From contig CANNZV010000327.1 of assembly GCA_947561585.1 (NCBI GenBank), forward strand, positions 427,386-491,385: DNA of 64,000 bases, in the 5' to 3' direction. Made by a program: the position numbers and the translations under genes. Of this stretch, positions 11,167-21,689 are shown in pieces (positions within the stretch are counted from its first letter, which is position 1; every line of letters starts with the position of its first letter). This DNA is from Caprella mutica (lineage: Eukaryota > Arthropoda > Malacostraca > Amphipoda > Caprellidae). The notes beneath the pieces were generated by a model. The model worked only from the letters and a program-made list of their open reading frames with translations. It had not been told where the DNA came from and did no database searches.

Positions 11167-12801
11167 TTCCTCCCCACCTGGCCCATTGCTCACTCTCTTA
11201 GAAACAGAACGTGACTTGTATTCAATAGGGGTCGGCTGGACTCTAGGAAAATCTTGAACCGGTCCTTGTGAACGGGTTTGACGTCGATTACCCGGAAAAA
11301 CCACTGAAGCTTTCGACGAAGTCGACGGATCAGATGAAATGGGACGAGAAGTCGAAGAATCTGACTTTAGGAAATTACTCCTCTTCTTACGACGATTCCA
11401 TAATTCAGGCAAGGACCCAACAACTGGCCTAGTTATCGCAAGATCCAATGCGGTAATAGTCCTACTTAACCAAATAAAGCGCGGGCGTGTTGCCTTTTCA
11501 ACGAGCAGACTATCCAAATCACCATAGCTCCAGTTCATTCTGGTAGAGATCCTCCAAGTAACCGGCTCATCGGTCTGCTTCTCTAAATCCAAATATAAGT
11601 CATCTGCACAATTATCAGACTCGTCCTCGATATCTGGGGTTACAACGTAATACTTTCTCGAATCATTACTGAGGAGAGAAATATATTCGCTCATAGTAGT
11701 ATCACTCTCAGATTCGTCACTCACAGGTTCATTACATACAGATGGTTCGACCTCCAGTATTTCCCAAAACTCTGGATCATCTGCCAAAGATGACCAATTC
11801 AAGTCCCTTGACGAAGATGATGTTTCCGGAACAATGAAGGTAGACTCCTTAGTTTCCAGAGTGAGATCTTTGACATTAGGCAAAAATGTCTCCTCCACCT
11901 CGCATATAGTGTCTATATAGTCCTCGAACACCATGTCAATACAGAGATCTTCCGAAGGATGTACATCGAAAGTGAAATTATCATTAATCCCTATTTCACC
12001 GCTAGAGGACTTACGTGAGTATTCTCCAATAACTCGAGGGTGATAATCATTATCTGCAGGAAAATAATCACCCGAATAGCCATCACCGATTGGCTGGAAT
12101 TGATCGACAGTAGTCTCCTGAGTAGGAAGAACCTCGTTCTCTGTTTGAGAACCACTCGACACAATTCGATCAAATGAAAAGTGATTTAAGAGATATCTTG
12201 GAGCTGGGTAGTAACGACGTAATTGTGTATGATGAACCTTTTGTTCACGACCATCAGACACTCTCTTTATGATGTAGGTCACTTTATTCAAATTTACTTG
12301 AACAATCTGGTACGGACCACAGTACCTGTCCTCTAACTTATCTGTCAACTTACGCCCTGTAAATACTATTTTACGGAGTACCATGTTACCTCTTTTAAAT
12401 GGTTTAAAAGCAGGATTCCCCTGTTTCCAGTATGTATTTTCTGTGGCAGGCAATCTCAAATCTGAAGACAACATGTGACTATGTCTGAGTAGAAATGACG
12501 ATGGTGACTCCTTTAATTCCGAATGAGTAGAACCATTGTACAACATAACAGCACGAGGAATCATGGTGTCCCAATCATGACACTCTGCTTTCAAACTTCT
12601 TAGAAGTTCAGTCAAGGTCCTATTGGTTCGCTCTACTAAGCCATTGCTAGTGGGCTTGTAAGCCGTAGTGCGTATATGGGCTATAGACCAACGATCAAGC
12701 ACATCAGTGAACGTAGCTGCTCGAAATTCTGGACCATTATCGCTTAGAATCTTCTGTGGTACTTTCAGCAACGATGGCAGGATCTGGTTCTCCAAAGCAG
12801 C
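11161..12801 (-). pseudogene. Pol C-terminal part: integrase core, GPY/F motif and acidic tail
   Basis: This continues the pol frame after an in-frame TAA at 12802-12804; no genuine ATG starts it (the codon at 12795 is TTG). It supplies the second and third acidic residues of the integrase D,D-35-E triad: SDNGPEF and, 36 residues on, NGLVERTNRTL. It then has the GPY/F module (CGPYQIVQVNLNKVTYII) and HHTQLRRYYPAP. About 340 further residues follow that are acidic and serine-rich, with a basic patch (RRKKRSNF) and a QTRSQGPVQD motif near the end. This tail is longer than usual for Ty3/gypsy. The last codons cover the polypurine tract, and the stop lies a few bases inside the LTR. Confidence 0.9.
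11167..11181 (-). other. Polypurine tract of the LTR element
   Basis: On the minus strand the sequence CCAGGTGGGGAGGAA directly precedes the 3' LTR (TGTTGAAATC). This is the expected position and composition for the plus-strand primer in reverse transcription. Confidence 0.75.
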
Positions 12802-13461
12802 TTAGACAACTGCAGAGGTTTTATTGGGAAGAGGAACCACAGACAGCCACTTTGAATAATGATCGACTGCCACTAAGCAGCAGGAATTTCGTTTTCTCGT
12901 CGTAGGCAACGCTAGCAAATCTACGGTCAACAACTCAAATGGCGAACTGGTTTGAATCTTAGTGATTGGTGGCTGTAGCACTCCGGCCACTTTCACTCTC
13001 TGACAGGAGTCACAAGTCCGTGTGACATCTGAAGCAACTGCAGCGATGCTAGGGTGCCACAAGTGCTGCGTAACGTCATCTATTAATTTCTGACGACCAG
13101 GATGAGCTCTGCAATGGTGGAAAAGTAAGCACACTTCTACCAAAAAATTAAAGGGTATAATGGGTACTAACAATTTACCCTTCTCATATAATAGCACCTC
13201 ATCTACTATGTTTATCGATTTACGATACCTGTGATACCTTTTTATGGGTGCTGGCCATGACTGGTTTGTAGGGTTTTGAATCATCTTCCTCAATTGTGAG
13301 AGCTGATTATGCTTTTGAAGTTCCAGCAACTCGTTACGATCAAGTGGTATTATCGTATTCAAATCTGATTCATTTGCGATGAAGCTCTGTCGTACAGCGC
13401 AAGAATGACCAGCGTGAGAAGCAGATGGCTCCTTGAATTTGGGGATTTGTACCACCGACAT

Positions 13462-13797
13462 TGGAGTTATCAATTGCTGTTCTGATAAGCTCAACTGAAA
13501 ATTGTGAGCTTCCATCAAATCTATACCGAAGATGCAGCAAAAATTCATCGAGCCCCTTGGTACAATCACGAAATCATGCTCAAATCCGAAACCTCCCATG
13601 TGAAATGGTAAGTTCAACTTTCCGAGCACTGTAGACTTTCCATCTCCTATACCAATAATTTCCATTCCACCACATTCTGTTAATTCATCATGGTCATCTG
13701 GAAGGACATCAATGATCAAACAACTAACTTGCGCACCAGTATCTAGTAACACGCATCTCTCTTCACCCAGTATAGACACCATTAATGTAGTACTGTG
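13462..13797 (-). other. Second retropepsin-like domain in pol
   Basis: Pol residues 1014-1125 read as a second aspartic protease: a first strand (TTLMVSILGEERC), the active-site motif VLLDTGAQVSCL, a central glycine-rich stretch (MEIIGIGDGKSTVLGKL) and the C-terminal motif FCCIFGIDLMEAHNF. That is the LLDTGA ... IxGxD layout of retropepsins. The first protease of this element (DSGA, LGVPFL) lies 930 residues upstream before RT. The sequences of the two are not close, so tandem duplication within this copy is unlikely. Function could be polyprotein processing with a different specificity, but that is inference. Confidence 0.75.
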
Positions 13798-13980
13798 TGA
13801 ACGATGATGAAGTCGACACCAATCCGAACGATCGTTTTCATCGGAACTCCGATATAGAGAAGTAGTGCGAATCTGTGGTTCATCACATGGCTCATCTTCG
13901 TCACGATTGGGGTTCGAAGGAGAGAAGTCATCGACAGCTGGTGGGACAGGATCACGAGGAAGTTTCGGAACCTGATAACC

Positions 13981-14376
13981 AGCACTCTCAACCAACGGGT
14001 TGAAATGAATTCCAGCTAATAGATGAAGATGTACTCTCACTGCATCACTAGCTAACTGCAAGGTTGGCGATGAGTAAACAATCGGATGGGTAGAACCTAG
14101 ATGTACGAATACAACACAGCGATAAATATGAGCAAATGCACCAATTGCTTCCATGCACATCAGCTGACCTGGTTGACGCATCAAATTAAAGCTTTGGGTT
14201 CCACGCTGACGTTTGGCAACTCCATATGCTTTGGGGTCTCTGCGTAGCTCTGTTACTAAACGTTCTCTTAAGTCTAATGAAGTGTCTGGCAACTGTAACA
14301 GTCCTGTGCATCCACCTGATACTAGCAAACTTTGACAAAGAGAGTCACCTCCTCCAGGCACCTCCTTACAGTGCAC
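13981..14376 (-). other. OTU-like peptidase domain in pol, nucleophile Cys replaced
   Basis: Pol residues 821-952 follow the OTU layout over the usual length of about 120 residues. GGGDSLCQSLL takes the place of the family's DGNCLFRAL nucleophile loop. LDLRERLVTELRRDP matches the following helix, and LMCMEAIGAFAHIYRCVVFV matches the segment of the helix plus strand before the last strand. GIHFNPLV matches the catalytic His motif (H followed by an aromatic and Asn). The position normally held by the catalytic Cys is Ser832; Cys834 lies two residues later. OTU domains are deubiquitinase-type cysteine peptidases. Whether this one is active cannot be told. Recognition is by eye and needs a profile search. 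Confidence 0.65.
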
Positions 14377-16862
14377 GATACCAACAGGCAGACTCGAGTT
14401 ATCTTCTGTTCCCAGAGCTTCTTCCTCTGAATTATTTAGGTGTTCTATTCGGGACAAGGCGTCTGCGGCCATATTCTCACGACCAGGTGTGAATTTGACA
14501 GTGAAATTATATTCACTTAACTCTCGTAACGTGCGAGCCAATCTCATATTCACAATTTGCAGATTGTGAAGATATAGCAGTGGACGATGGTCAGTCATCA
14601 CAACGAATTCAACACCGAACACGAAAGGTCTGAACGTTTTCACTGCCCATCTAATCGCTGCCAGCTCGCGTTCGATAGTGCTATATCGCACTTCTGCGGC
14701 ATTGAAGGCAACTGAAGCATAGGCAATAATCCGAATAGATCCTTCTTGATTTTGAGCCAGACATGCTCCAATTCCACAGCCAGATGCATCCGTGAAGACT
14801 AACAAGGGTTCAGCCTCATCACTGTAGTCTGGGAAGGCTAATCTAACATCAGTAGCCATCATGCTTTTAAGTTGGTTAAATGCATCTTCCATTTCACCCG
14901 TCCAGATGATTTTTCCTTTTTTGTCTTTCCCTCCAGAAGCTTGACTTAAAGGTTTCATTATCACGGAACAGTTGGGCACGAACTTTCTTTGAAAGTTCAA
15001 TAGTCCCATGAACTCACGAAGTTGAGTCTTAGTCTTCGGTTGAGGGAAGCCAACAACGGCTTTCACATAGCTTTCTGGCTTTTTCAGACCTTTACAACTG
15101 ACCGTATGACCCAAAAACTCTACCTCCTCTGAGAACCATTTACACTTGCCGAGATTTAATTTCACTCCATGTTCCCTGAGAGTGAACAATACAGCTTTGC
15201 AGAGTTCCAAGTGTTCAGCGAAGGTTTCTCCCATAATGAGAATATCGTCTATGTAAACGATGACCTTCCTCCAACTGAACCCACTCAAGACTTGCTTCAT
15301 CACTCGTTGGAAGGCTGACGGAGCGTTTTTTAATCCGAAGGAGAGGCGTTTAAACTGCCAGTGTCCTCTGGCGGTCGAAAAAGCAGTGTACTGTCTGGTG
15401 TTTATGTCTAAGGGCACTTGGTAGTATCCCTTGACCAAGTCCAATGATGTGAAATATTTCACACCGTGAAGGCCAAAAATAGCATCACTGAGATTTGGAA
15501 GGGGAAATTTGTCTGCCTTGGTGACTGCATTTAACCGACGATAATCAATGCACAATCTGATTGATCCGTCTTTTTTTCTTATAGGAACCACAGGGCTAGA
15601 CCAACCTGATTCGCTCTGTTCGATTACATCCAGCAGCTCCAACTCTTTAACTTGTTTTTCGATATCCATGTTGACAGGACCTGGAAATCGACGGGGACGC
15701 TGGTAGATTGGTGTGTAGTCTGTTAGTTCGATTCTATGAGGGGCGATATCCAGACAGCCGATTTCATTTTCTTTGCCAAAAACATCTTCATTATCGAGCA
15801 AAAGCTCGAGTACTTCCTCCTTTTCATCAGAGGATAAATTGTTCTGCAAGATCACCTGATTAAAATCAACGGCATGGGATTCGGGAGCTCCAGCAGATTC
15901 AACGGCAACAACGTTAATCGCCTTAGAATTAATCAATTCTGAGTAATCGATCACCGATGAAACTGATCCTATTATTTGGTTTTTCTTCAAAGATTCTGCA
16001 TAAGTTCCGTTATTCAGAACAAGAGCTTCAACAACTGTGTCACCAGCAGGAATTATCCCACTAATCAGCTGCAACCGTTGACTGCCCTCTTTCTCATCAA
16101 GGAAAAACAATTCTTGATTACAGGAACAGCACACACAGCAAGGACCCTTCACAATATCAGGATAGCTCCAAATGACTTTAACCTTTTCCATGCATTGGGG
16201 TTTAACAGTAGTGGGAGTCTCCACGACAAGTGGTAAATTGGACCATACTATGCGACAATTATTAGAATTAGCATCGATGTAACAGTCCCAAGTTGTTCCG
16301 TCGTTGAGATTTTTCCGCACTCTACGGCGTTTCAAATCTAATATGATTTCATTTTCTTTCAGAAAAGGAACTCCTAACATTATCATACCAGATAGTTTAT
16401 TAGATTCCAATATTAAAAATTCACAAGGATCCAACTTTAAACCATGTAACTCTATAGGTATAGAAACCTTTCCTAATACCTTAGTTGGGCCACTCAAGCC
16501 AAAGCCCAGAATGTATTCATCATCAAGAGCTTGGTAAATAGTACCTGCCTCATTTAGTATCTCAACAGGGATGAGGTTAGATTGAGCTCCGCTGTCAAAC
16601 ATAGCCTCATGCAATCCTCCAAATAGCTCAATCGAAGTCACTAGTCTATTTTCTTTCACAGAACCCACCAGTGAAATGTTTCTATATTCACTATTTGCAG
16701 GTTCACCATTGGAAGCCTCAAACTCGTTTTCAATTTCCACGTCTGAGTTAGATATTTCATTATCTAATTCAATAACTTGCGATTCCTCTATAGAGGCATC
16801 ACCCGCAACTGGTTGCTCATTATTAAGAGTAATCAATTTTAAGCTGGGTGTGGACTCTGATT

Positions 16863-18752
16863 CTATAAGCTCTGTTCTCCGTCCACGCGACCAAGAGCTC
16901 TTTCTTTTAACGGCCTGGAGTCGTATCTAACTCGCTTATCAATGGGAGGATGGTTGTCGGTGTGACGGTAACCTGGGTTATCCTTCAGAGGGCAATTTGC
17001 TTTCCAGTGGTCGTAGCTTCCACATCCAAAACATCTGTTGTGTTTGCCCCAGCAATTTTTCTCTGTATGACCTGCCTTGTTACAGCTCCTGCATCTTACT
17101 TGATCACGAGATCTCACAGATGGTGGAGATGGACCATACTTTGGAGATCGCTGATCATTACGTTGAAAGGCTGGAAGGAAAGGAACTCCGTCTCGTCCAG
17201 GTGAGTGAACCTGTTGGTCCCTTCGAGGTGGAGAACGAGTGTTATGGTTTGACCTATTCCAGTAAACATCCCTTTTGCGATCTACTGGTGATCTACAATG
17301 CCAATCATCGGGCTGATGATGATAACTATCTAATTCATCAGTCTGTTTTGCTGTCCATCGGCTGCTACTGAACAAGCTCACAGGTTCGACACTATCCTTA
17401 AGCGGAACCAATGACTTTGAAATCAATTTCCTATCGTGTTGTTCCACTAACTTCTTCAGCCGCTTCCAAGAAAGACTACCCTCATCAGTCACACTAAAAA
17501 TGCCCTCGGCAATGTCTATCTGCTGAACCAATGAGTATGGGGCAGTGCTCTTCAATTTCCTTTTTAGTTGAGATTCCATTTCGCGGGGAGATTCACAGAA
17601 CACTCGTTCCGCCAATTTTTCTAATCTCAAGCAGTATATTGAACACGAGTCTCCAGGAATCATTGTAGCATTATTGAAGTCCTCCCTGATTTTATCAGTC
17701 CTGTCTACCTGCTGCGACTCATGCCATGAGATTAGTTTCCCCTTCAAATCCTCGTAGTTCATATCAGAACCGCTCAATGCACTATATGCAGACCTAGCTG
17801 TTCCAGAGAGATATTTCTCCAAGTGCATTGCCATTTCTCTCTCAGTACCCTCATACTTTGACCCAAAGTAGCGTTCATAACTGGTGAAGAACTTAAAGAT
17901 GGATCCTCCTTTCGCTGGGTCGAAAACAGAAGGAGGGATAACCTCTCTTCGGGGCCCTAAACTTCTCAGAGTACGGACTAGCAAGTCCTCTTTGCTTTCA
18001 GTTCCCCTTCTTGTCTCGTTAGAAGAACCACTCTGACCCTGATCGATCTTGTAAGAACTAGTTTCATGATCGAAGTGGTTTCCATGATATTTCTCCTCAC
18101 GCACAGCAAAAGATTCAACGTAAGCCTTAGCTTCTTGATTTATTGAATGTGCACCAGATGGGATACGTGACGATGAAGAATCGTCGTCTCTAACCCTGTT
18201 AACATCGGTCCATCCATCGCTCTTAATCAAAATTTCAAAGAAATTTCTCCACCAGGAAAAGTTCTTCCTGATTGGAAAAGGACGTCCGTCCTCATCCCTT
18301 GGCTCTGAAGAATCCATGGAGAAAAGCTTCGCCAAGTCAACCATCCTAGGTTCAATATCCTTCCGAGCTTCAACAGGAGAAGGAAGAAATATTCGCATGA
18401 ATATGTCAATGGATGAGAGAAACTCATTGGAGCAGAAATCTTTAATTAGAAGTCCGTTTAGGAACTTTTCACGGACCGAATTATAGGTAAATTGCATCAG
18501 CATACCCTGATAAACCACAATTCTTCTCGTAATTACGGCATCTTTCTGAGCCTGAGTTCTAAGTTCTCTCGCTAACACATTACGTTCTTCCTTTAGTTTA
18601 CTTATTTCAGATTTACACTCTATAATGGTGCTAGTCATTTTCTCGACAGGACTATCAGACACGTTATTAGATATAGGACCAGCCACTGGGGACAAGCTGT
18701 CACCGAATTTGGGATCAGTAACGACTGGTCGTAGAGTTTCTTCTTCTTTCAT
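16863..18752 (-). CDS. gag: Gag of the Ty3/gypsy element, two CCHC zinc knuckles
   Basis: The ORF is 629 codons without interruption, starting at the first ATG after the leader. A coiled-coil-like stretch lies at about residues 38-70 (SEISKLKEERNVLARELR). A capsid-type helical region lies at about 280-400 (SIFKFFTSYERYFGSKYEG, LEKYLSGTARSAYSALSG). There are two zinc knuckles, CRSCNKAGHTEKNC (554-567) and CFGCGSYDHWKANC (574-587), each CX2CX4HX4C. The basic tail is followed by a TAG at 16863-16865. Gag packages the element RNA and forms the particle. Pol overlaps in the -1 frame. At 629 residues it is longer than many gypsy Gags because of an N-terminal extension of about 270 residues that I cannot assign. 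Confidence 0.92.
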   Translation of the reverse strand: MKEEETLRPVVTDPKFGDSLSPVAGPISNNVSDSPVEKMTSTIIECKSEISKLKEERNVLARELRTQAQKDAVITRRIVVYQGMLMQFTYNSVREKFLNGLLIKDFCSNEFLSSIDIFMRIFLPSPVEARKDIEPRMVDLAKLFSMDSSEPRDEDGRPFPIRKNFSWWRNFFEILIKSDGWTDVNRVRDDDSSSSRIPSGAHSINQEAKAYVESFAVREEKYHGNHFDHETSSYKIDQGQSGSSNETRRGTESKEDLLVRTLRSLGPRREVIPPSVFDPAKGGSIFKFFTSYERYFGSKYEGTEREMAMHLEKYLSGTARSAYSALSGSDMNYEDLKGKLISWHESQQVDRTDKIREDFNNATMIPGDSCSIYCLRLEKLAERVFCESPREMESQLKRKLKSTAPYSLVQQIDIAEGIFSVTDEGSLSWKRLKKLVEQHDRKLISKSLVPLKDSVEPVSLFSSSRWTAKQTDELDSYHHQPDDWHCRSPVDRKRDVYWNRSNHNTRSPPRRDQQVHSPGRDGVPFLPAFQRNDQRSPKYGPSPPSVRSRDQVRCRSCNKAGHTEKNCWGKHNRCFGCGSYDHWKANCPLKDNPGYRHTDNHPPIDKRVRYDSRPLKERALGRVDGEQSL

Positions 18753-19489
18753 TTTAGTGATAGGGAAAAAATTAAATTGATGGACAAAAAAATTTTAGGT
18801 AGCTAATTAACCCCAAATTATTAAAACAAAGAAATAGCTCGCATATAAACGCAGCAATAATCTCTTTAAATTACTCGGCAGAGTAACCAATAAACTACAA
18901 GGGACTCAATCGAAGAAGAAAAATATGACCATAGCGGTCAAAAAAATATAAGGCTACTGCGTACTTAAATCGATATAGTAAACAAAAATCTATCGAAAAG
19001 AATGATTCCTAGGCATAACTAAATCTGCCACTATATTAATTAACCCTATTTTTTTTATAACTCAATATCTCAGGAACTAATGAAATAAATACTTCTCAAT
19101 GCTAAACTATGACAGAAAATAATTTAAATTTTCGAGAATGATTGCGAAAAATATTAAATCCTAAACTATGAAAGATGAAAAATCATTTAAATCTTCGAGA
19201 ACTAGCCAATGCAAAAATACCATCCAATACTAGACTAATGAATAATATCTTTTATTCGAGAACCGATGGGAAAAATATTTAATACTAAACTTCCGAAAAA
19301 TATGTAATTCCAATTTTCAAGAGCTAACGCAAAAATATTAAATTCTAAAACTATGAAAAATAATCAATTACACTTATCTAGAACCATAGAAAAGAGAAAA
19401 AAAATCTTTTACCAACGATGAGACCAATATACTAGCCAGAATATCTAAAGATCCCTGGTCTGGGCACCAAAAAGTTGGACCTTGCGCTA
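18753..19489 (-). other. 5' leader of the LTR element
   Basis: The stretch between the 5' LTR and gag is about 740 bp, A-rich and non-coding. Degenerate copies of an A/T-rich unit containing AATCCTAAACTATGAAA-like sequence (about 19080-19380) repeat loosely. It holds the candidate primer-binding site next to the LTR. Confidence 0.6.
19452..19469 (-). promoter_or_regulatory. Candidate tRNA primer-binding site
   Basis: On the minus strand, 20 nt past the 5' LTR end, lies TGGTGCCCAGACCAGGGA. It begins TGG, as expected for complementarity to a tRNA CCA end. The first eight bases would pair with a tRNA ending GGGCACCA. The spacing of 20 nt is larger than the usual 0-8 nt, and the tRNA cannot be named with confidence. 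Confidence 0.5.
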
Positions 19490-21140
19490 TGTAGCGGCAG
19501 AGGTGCCAGAATATGAACAGAGGTAAATGGGAGAGACTAATATTTATAATGACTGAAAAAACTAGAGTTCACCTGGCAAATTGAAACATCAAATATAAAA
19601 TACAGCAATTAGGTCTCATCAATGGCAAATAAAACAAATAGGTAATTTGGTTCTTAAATGTAATACTTTTAATAAACTCTTAATAACAAAACTAAATAAA
19701 CTACTTATAAACTATTAATAAACAAAAACCAAGTAAATATACTCTAGAAGAAATCTGGTAAAAAGAAATAAATTAACTTAGTCGCTGATAGAATTCGCGA
19801 CGGCAGATAACGGTGTTTACGTACGCTACCCACAACAAACACACCCACACACTCAAGCAAACCTCCGTACAGTAATACCAATGATGCACATTAATGTAGG
19901 GGAAATAAATAATGCACAAAAAAATAATTACACCTCAATGATAGAAATATGGTACGGTAATTTATAACGGTAGGTGGCCTACAGAGGTTACTGTAAGAAA
20001 ACAGAGACACAAAATATACGGAGTTCCGTCAACACTCCTAAGAGCATATAGGTAATGGGTCCTATTTCCAGATTAAATATTCACGAATAAATATGGCATT
20101 GATTCGTATATTAGGTGGTCATCAGAATATAGGATACGAGATAATTAGAACTAGAATTAAATTTCGAGGACCTAGGCAGAATCGCTAGGACCTAGTTAGA
20201 ATTTCAAGATCTAGGCAGAATTTCCAGGACCAAGGTAGAATTTCAGGTTCTAGGTAGAACTCCAGGTCCCAGGTAGAATGTCAGGTTCTAGGTAGAATGT
20301 CAGGTTCTAGGTTGGTATTTACAAAAGTGACCTCTGAGCAAGGTAGGGAGTGTCTTTATCAAAGTAGCACTGAAAAGTAGACTCTTGACCAAGGTAGTTT
20401 AGGAAGAGTTCATCTCTGCTACACGAACTGTAGAGAGAAAAAATAACTCCAGATAAACTCAGGCAAAAATCAAACTAAAATTAAAAATAACATCAAACTA
20501 TAATTTTTCCCAAATTTCCACCTTGAGCAACAACACATGGCATAGCTCTACTTACATGGTGTGATCTGCTTTCAGAGAGTGATAGAATGATTGGCCAGCA
20601 ACTGGCCAACCTCAGACAAGCAGCAACAAACTCAGTTAGGCTTGAACAAGCTCCGTCAGGCTGCAACAAGCTCCGATAGTCGGTTTACAGTTTTATTTTA
20701 GGGTAACACTACTGCACCGTCTATTTCAAGACTAATCGAGCAGTCTTACTTTACAAACAAATAAACCTAAGGACAAATAGACAACTAAACTGGAGAAATT
20801 ACTAGCCTCCTCAATGGGGCTCCAGCGAGGCGTTTATTCTAAAATTAGATTAAACGACTCTACCGGAATTCCCAACAATCAGATGAAAAAATACCAACGT
20901 AACAAGATCACAGTTCAGCACATCAACAAGATAAAACTTAAAAGGAACGAACAGAGTGATACTGCAGTTCAGAAAACTAGGTGCCAAATATCACTCTACA
21001 ACCAGTATCACCTTCCAAGGGAAACTACTCGAATACCAAAAATTGAAACAATGAAGAGCGAGAGGGACAATGGGTCACAAAAATAAAGGAATTTAACCAT
21101 TTAAATTACTAACCAATACAGAATAATCCAGATTTCAACA
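19490..21140 (-). repeat. LTR, 5' copy of the element
   Basis: Same length as 9516-11166 and nearly identical (one difference seen, at 20214). It carries U3 promoter sequences at its right end in the minus orientation. It contains the same short repeat cluster at about 20165-20315. Confidence 0.95.
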
Positions 21141-21144
21141 GCAC
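21141..21144. repeat. Target site duplication, right (GCAC)
   Basis: Directly follows the terminal CA of the right LTR and equals 9512-9515. Confidence 0.85.
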
Positions 21145-21214
21145 CTAAACCAGTATCTGAATTACCGAACTGTGGCATAAATATAAATATTCTATCTGAT
21201 CCAGTTTACAATAC

Positions 21215-21265
21215 GTGTCCTTTCGTCGCTATATCTATAGAGGAAGGTAATTCCTCAATCAACAG
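21215..21265 (-). CDS. Possible second exon of the host gene
   Basis: A 51-bp phase-0 open stretch on the minus strand reads LLIEELPSSIDIATKGH, between an AAG acceptor after a pyrimidine run and a weak GTATTG donor. It would join in frame to the signal-peptide exon at 21690-21725. The donor is poor, so this is tentative. Confidence 0.2.
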
Positions 21266-21689
21266 CTTCAAGGAAAGAGGTACATAGGGATGAAAAATCC
21301 CTCTCATTTCAGCCAGAATCGTGTTTTTTTAAACTAAGCATCATGTGCATTAATTTTTTTTTAGCATATCAATTTTCAATATGGAGCCTTAACATGAAAT
21401 TTTTAAACTGGGACATTTTAGATTCTGGAAGATTTTAATTCTTTTTGGAACCATCACCTTACAGTACTTTTTAATAATATTTTAGTAGGTTTCTAATTGT
21501 AATTTTTGAAAAATGTGAATAAAATATATATGATACAAATTATTTCAAATTATGAATAAGGTCATGTGTATACAAAATATATATATACGTAAACCCCAAG
21601 TTATATTAAAAAATAGAATTGACGTAATAGAATAAATTACCAAATAAATTAATAGATAAATAGCACACAGAATGAATCACTGAACTTAC

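Larger units (their letters stand above)
12802..16836 (-). pseudogene. pol: Pol: protease, RT, RNase H, OTU-like, second protease, integrase N-part
   Basis: The ORF has 1344 codons. Domains in order: retropepsin about 62-165 (MFDSGAQSNLIP, MIMLGVPFL); RT about 378-562 (LDLVKGYYQVPL, FGLKNAPSAFQ, catalytic YIDD at 529-532); RNase H about 676-798 (FTDASG, ERELAAI, MTDHRPL, AADALSR); OTU-like region 821-952; second retropepsin-like region 1014-1125 (VLLDTGAQVSCL, CIFGIDLM); integrase zinc domain (HHCRAHPG then CDSCQ, about 1240-1278) and first catalytic Asp in LLTVDLLALP (1306). A TAA after SAVV interrupts the integrase, and the same frame continues to 11161. Catalytic motifs are otherwise intact. 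The frame is open up to 16926, so it overlaps the end of gag by about 60 nt. Expression may be by -1 frameshift or by reinitiation at the ATG 27 nt past the gag stop. I saw no canonical slippery heptamer. Confidence 0.95.
9516..21140 (-). mobile_element. Full-length Ty3/gypsy LTR retrotransposon with OTU-like and second protease domains
   Basis: The element is 11,625 bp, transcribed from right to left. Two 1651-bp LTRs (9516-11166 and 19490-21140) start TG and end CA in either orientation. A 4-bp target duplication GCAC lies at 9512-9515 and 21141-21144. The LTRs have equal length and I found one mismatch (C at 10240, G at 20214), so insertion is recent. The inside carries gag (16863-18752) and pol in two pieces (12802-16836, 11161-12795 plus in-frame codons up to 12801) split by a single TAA. 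The domain order protease, RT, RNase H, integrase with GPY/F motif is that of Ty3/gypsy. The extra OTU-like and second retropepsin domains are described separately. There is no env-like ORF. Confidence 0.95.

Noticed and set aside
12793..12795. Apparent start of a separate 544-codon gene
   Set aside because: The codon is TTG and the frame continues that of pol across a single TAA; it is the pol C-terminus.
11339..17371. Plus-strand ORFs within the LTR element (e.g. 14226-14492, 16997-17371)
   Set aside because: Antisense shadows of gag and pol.
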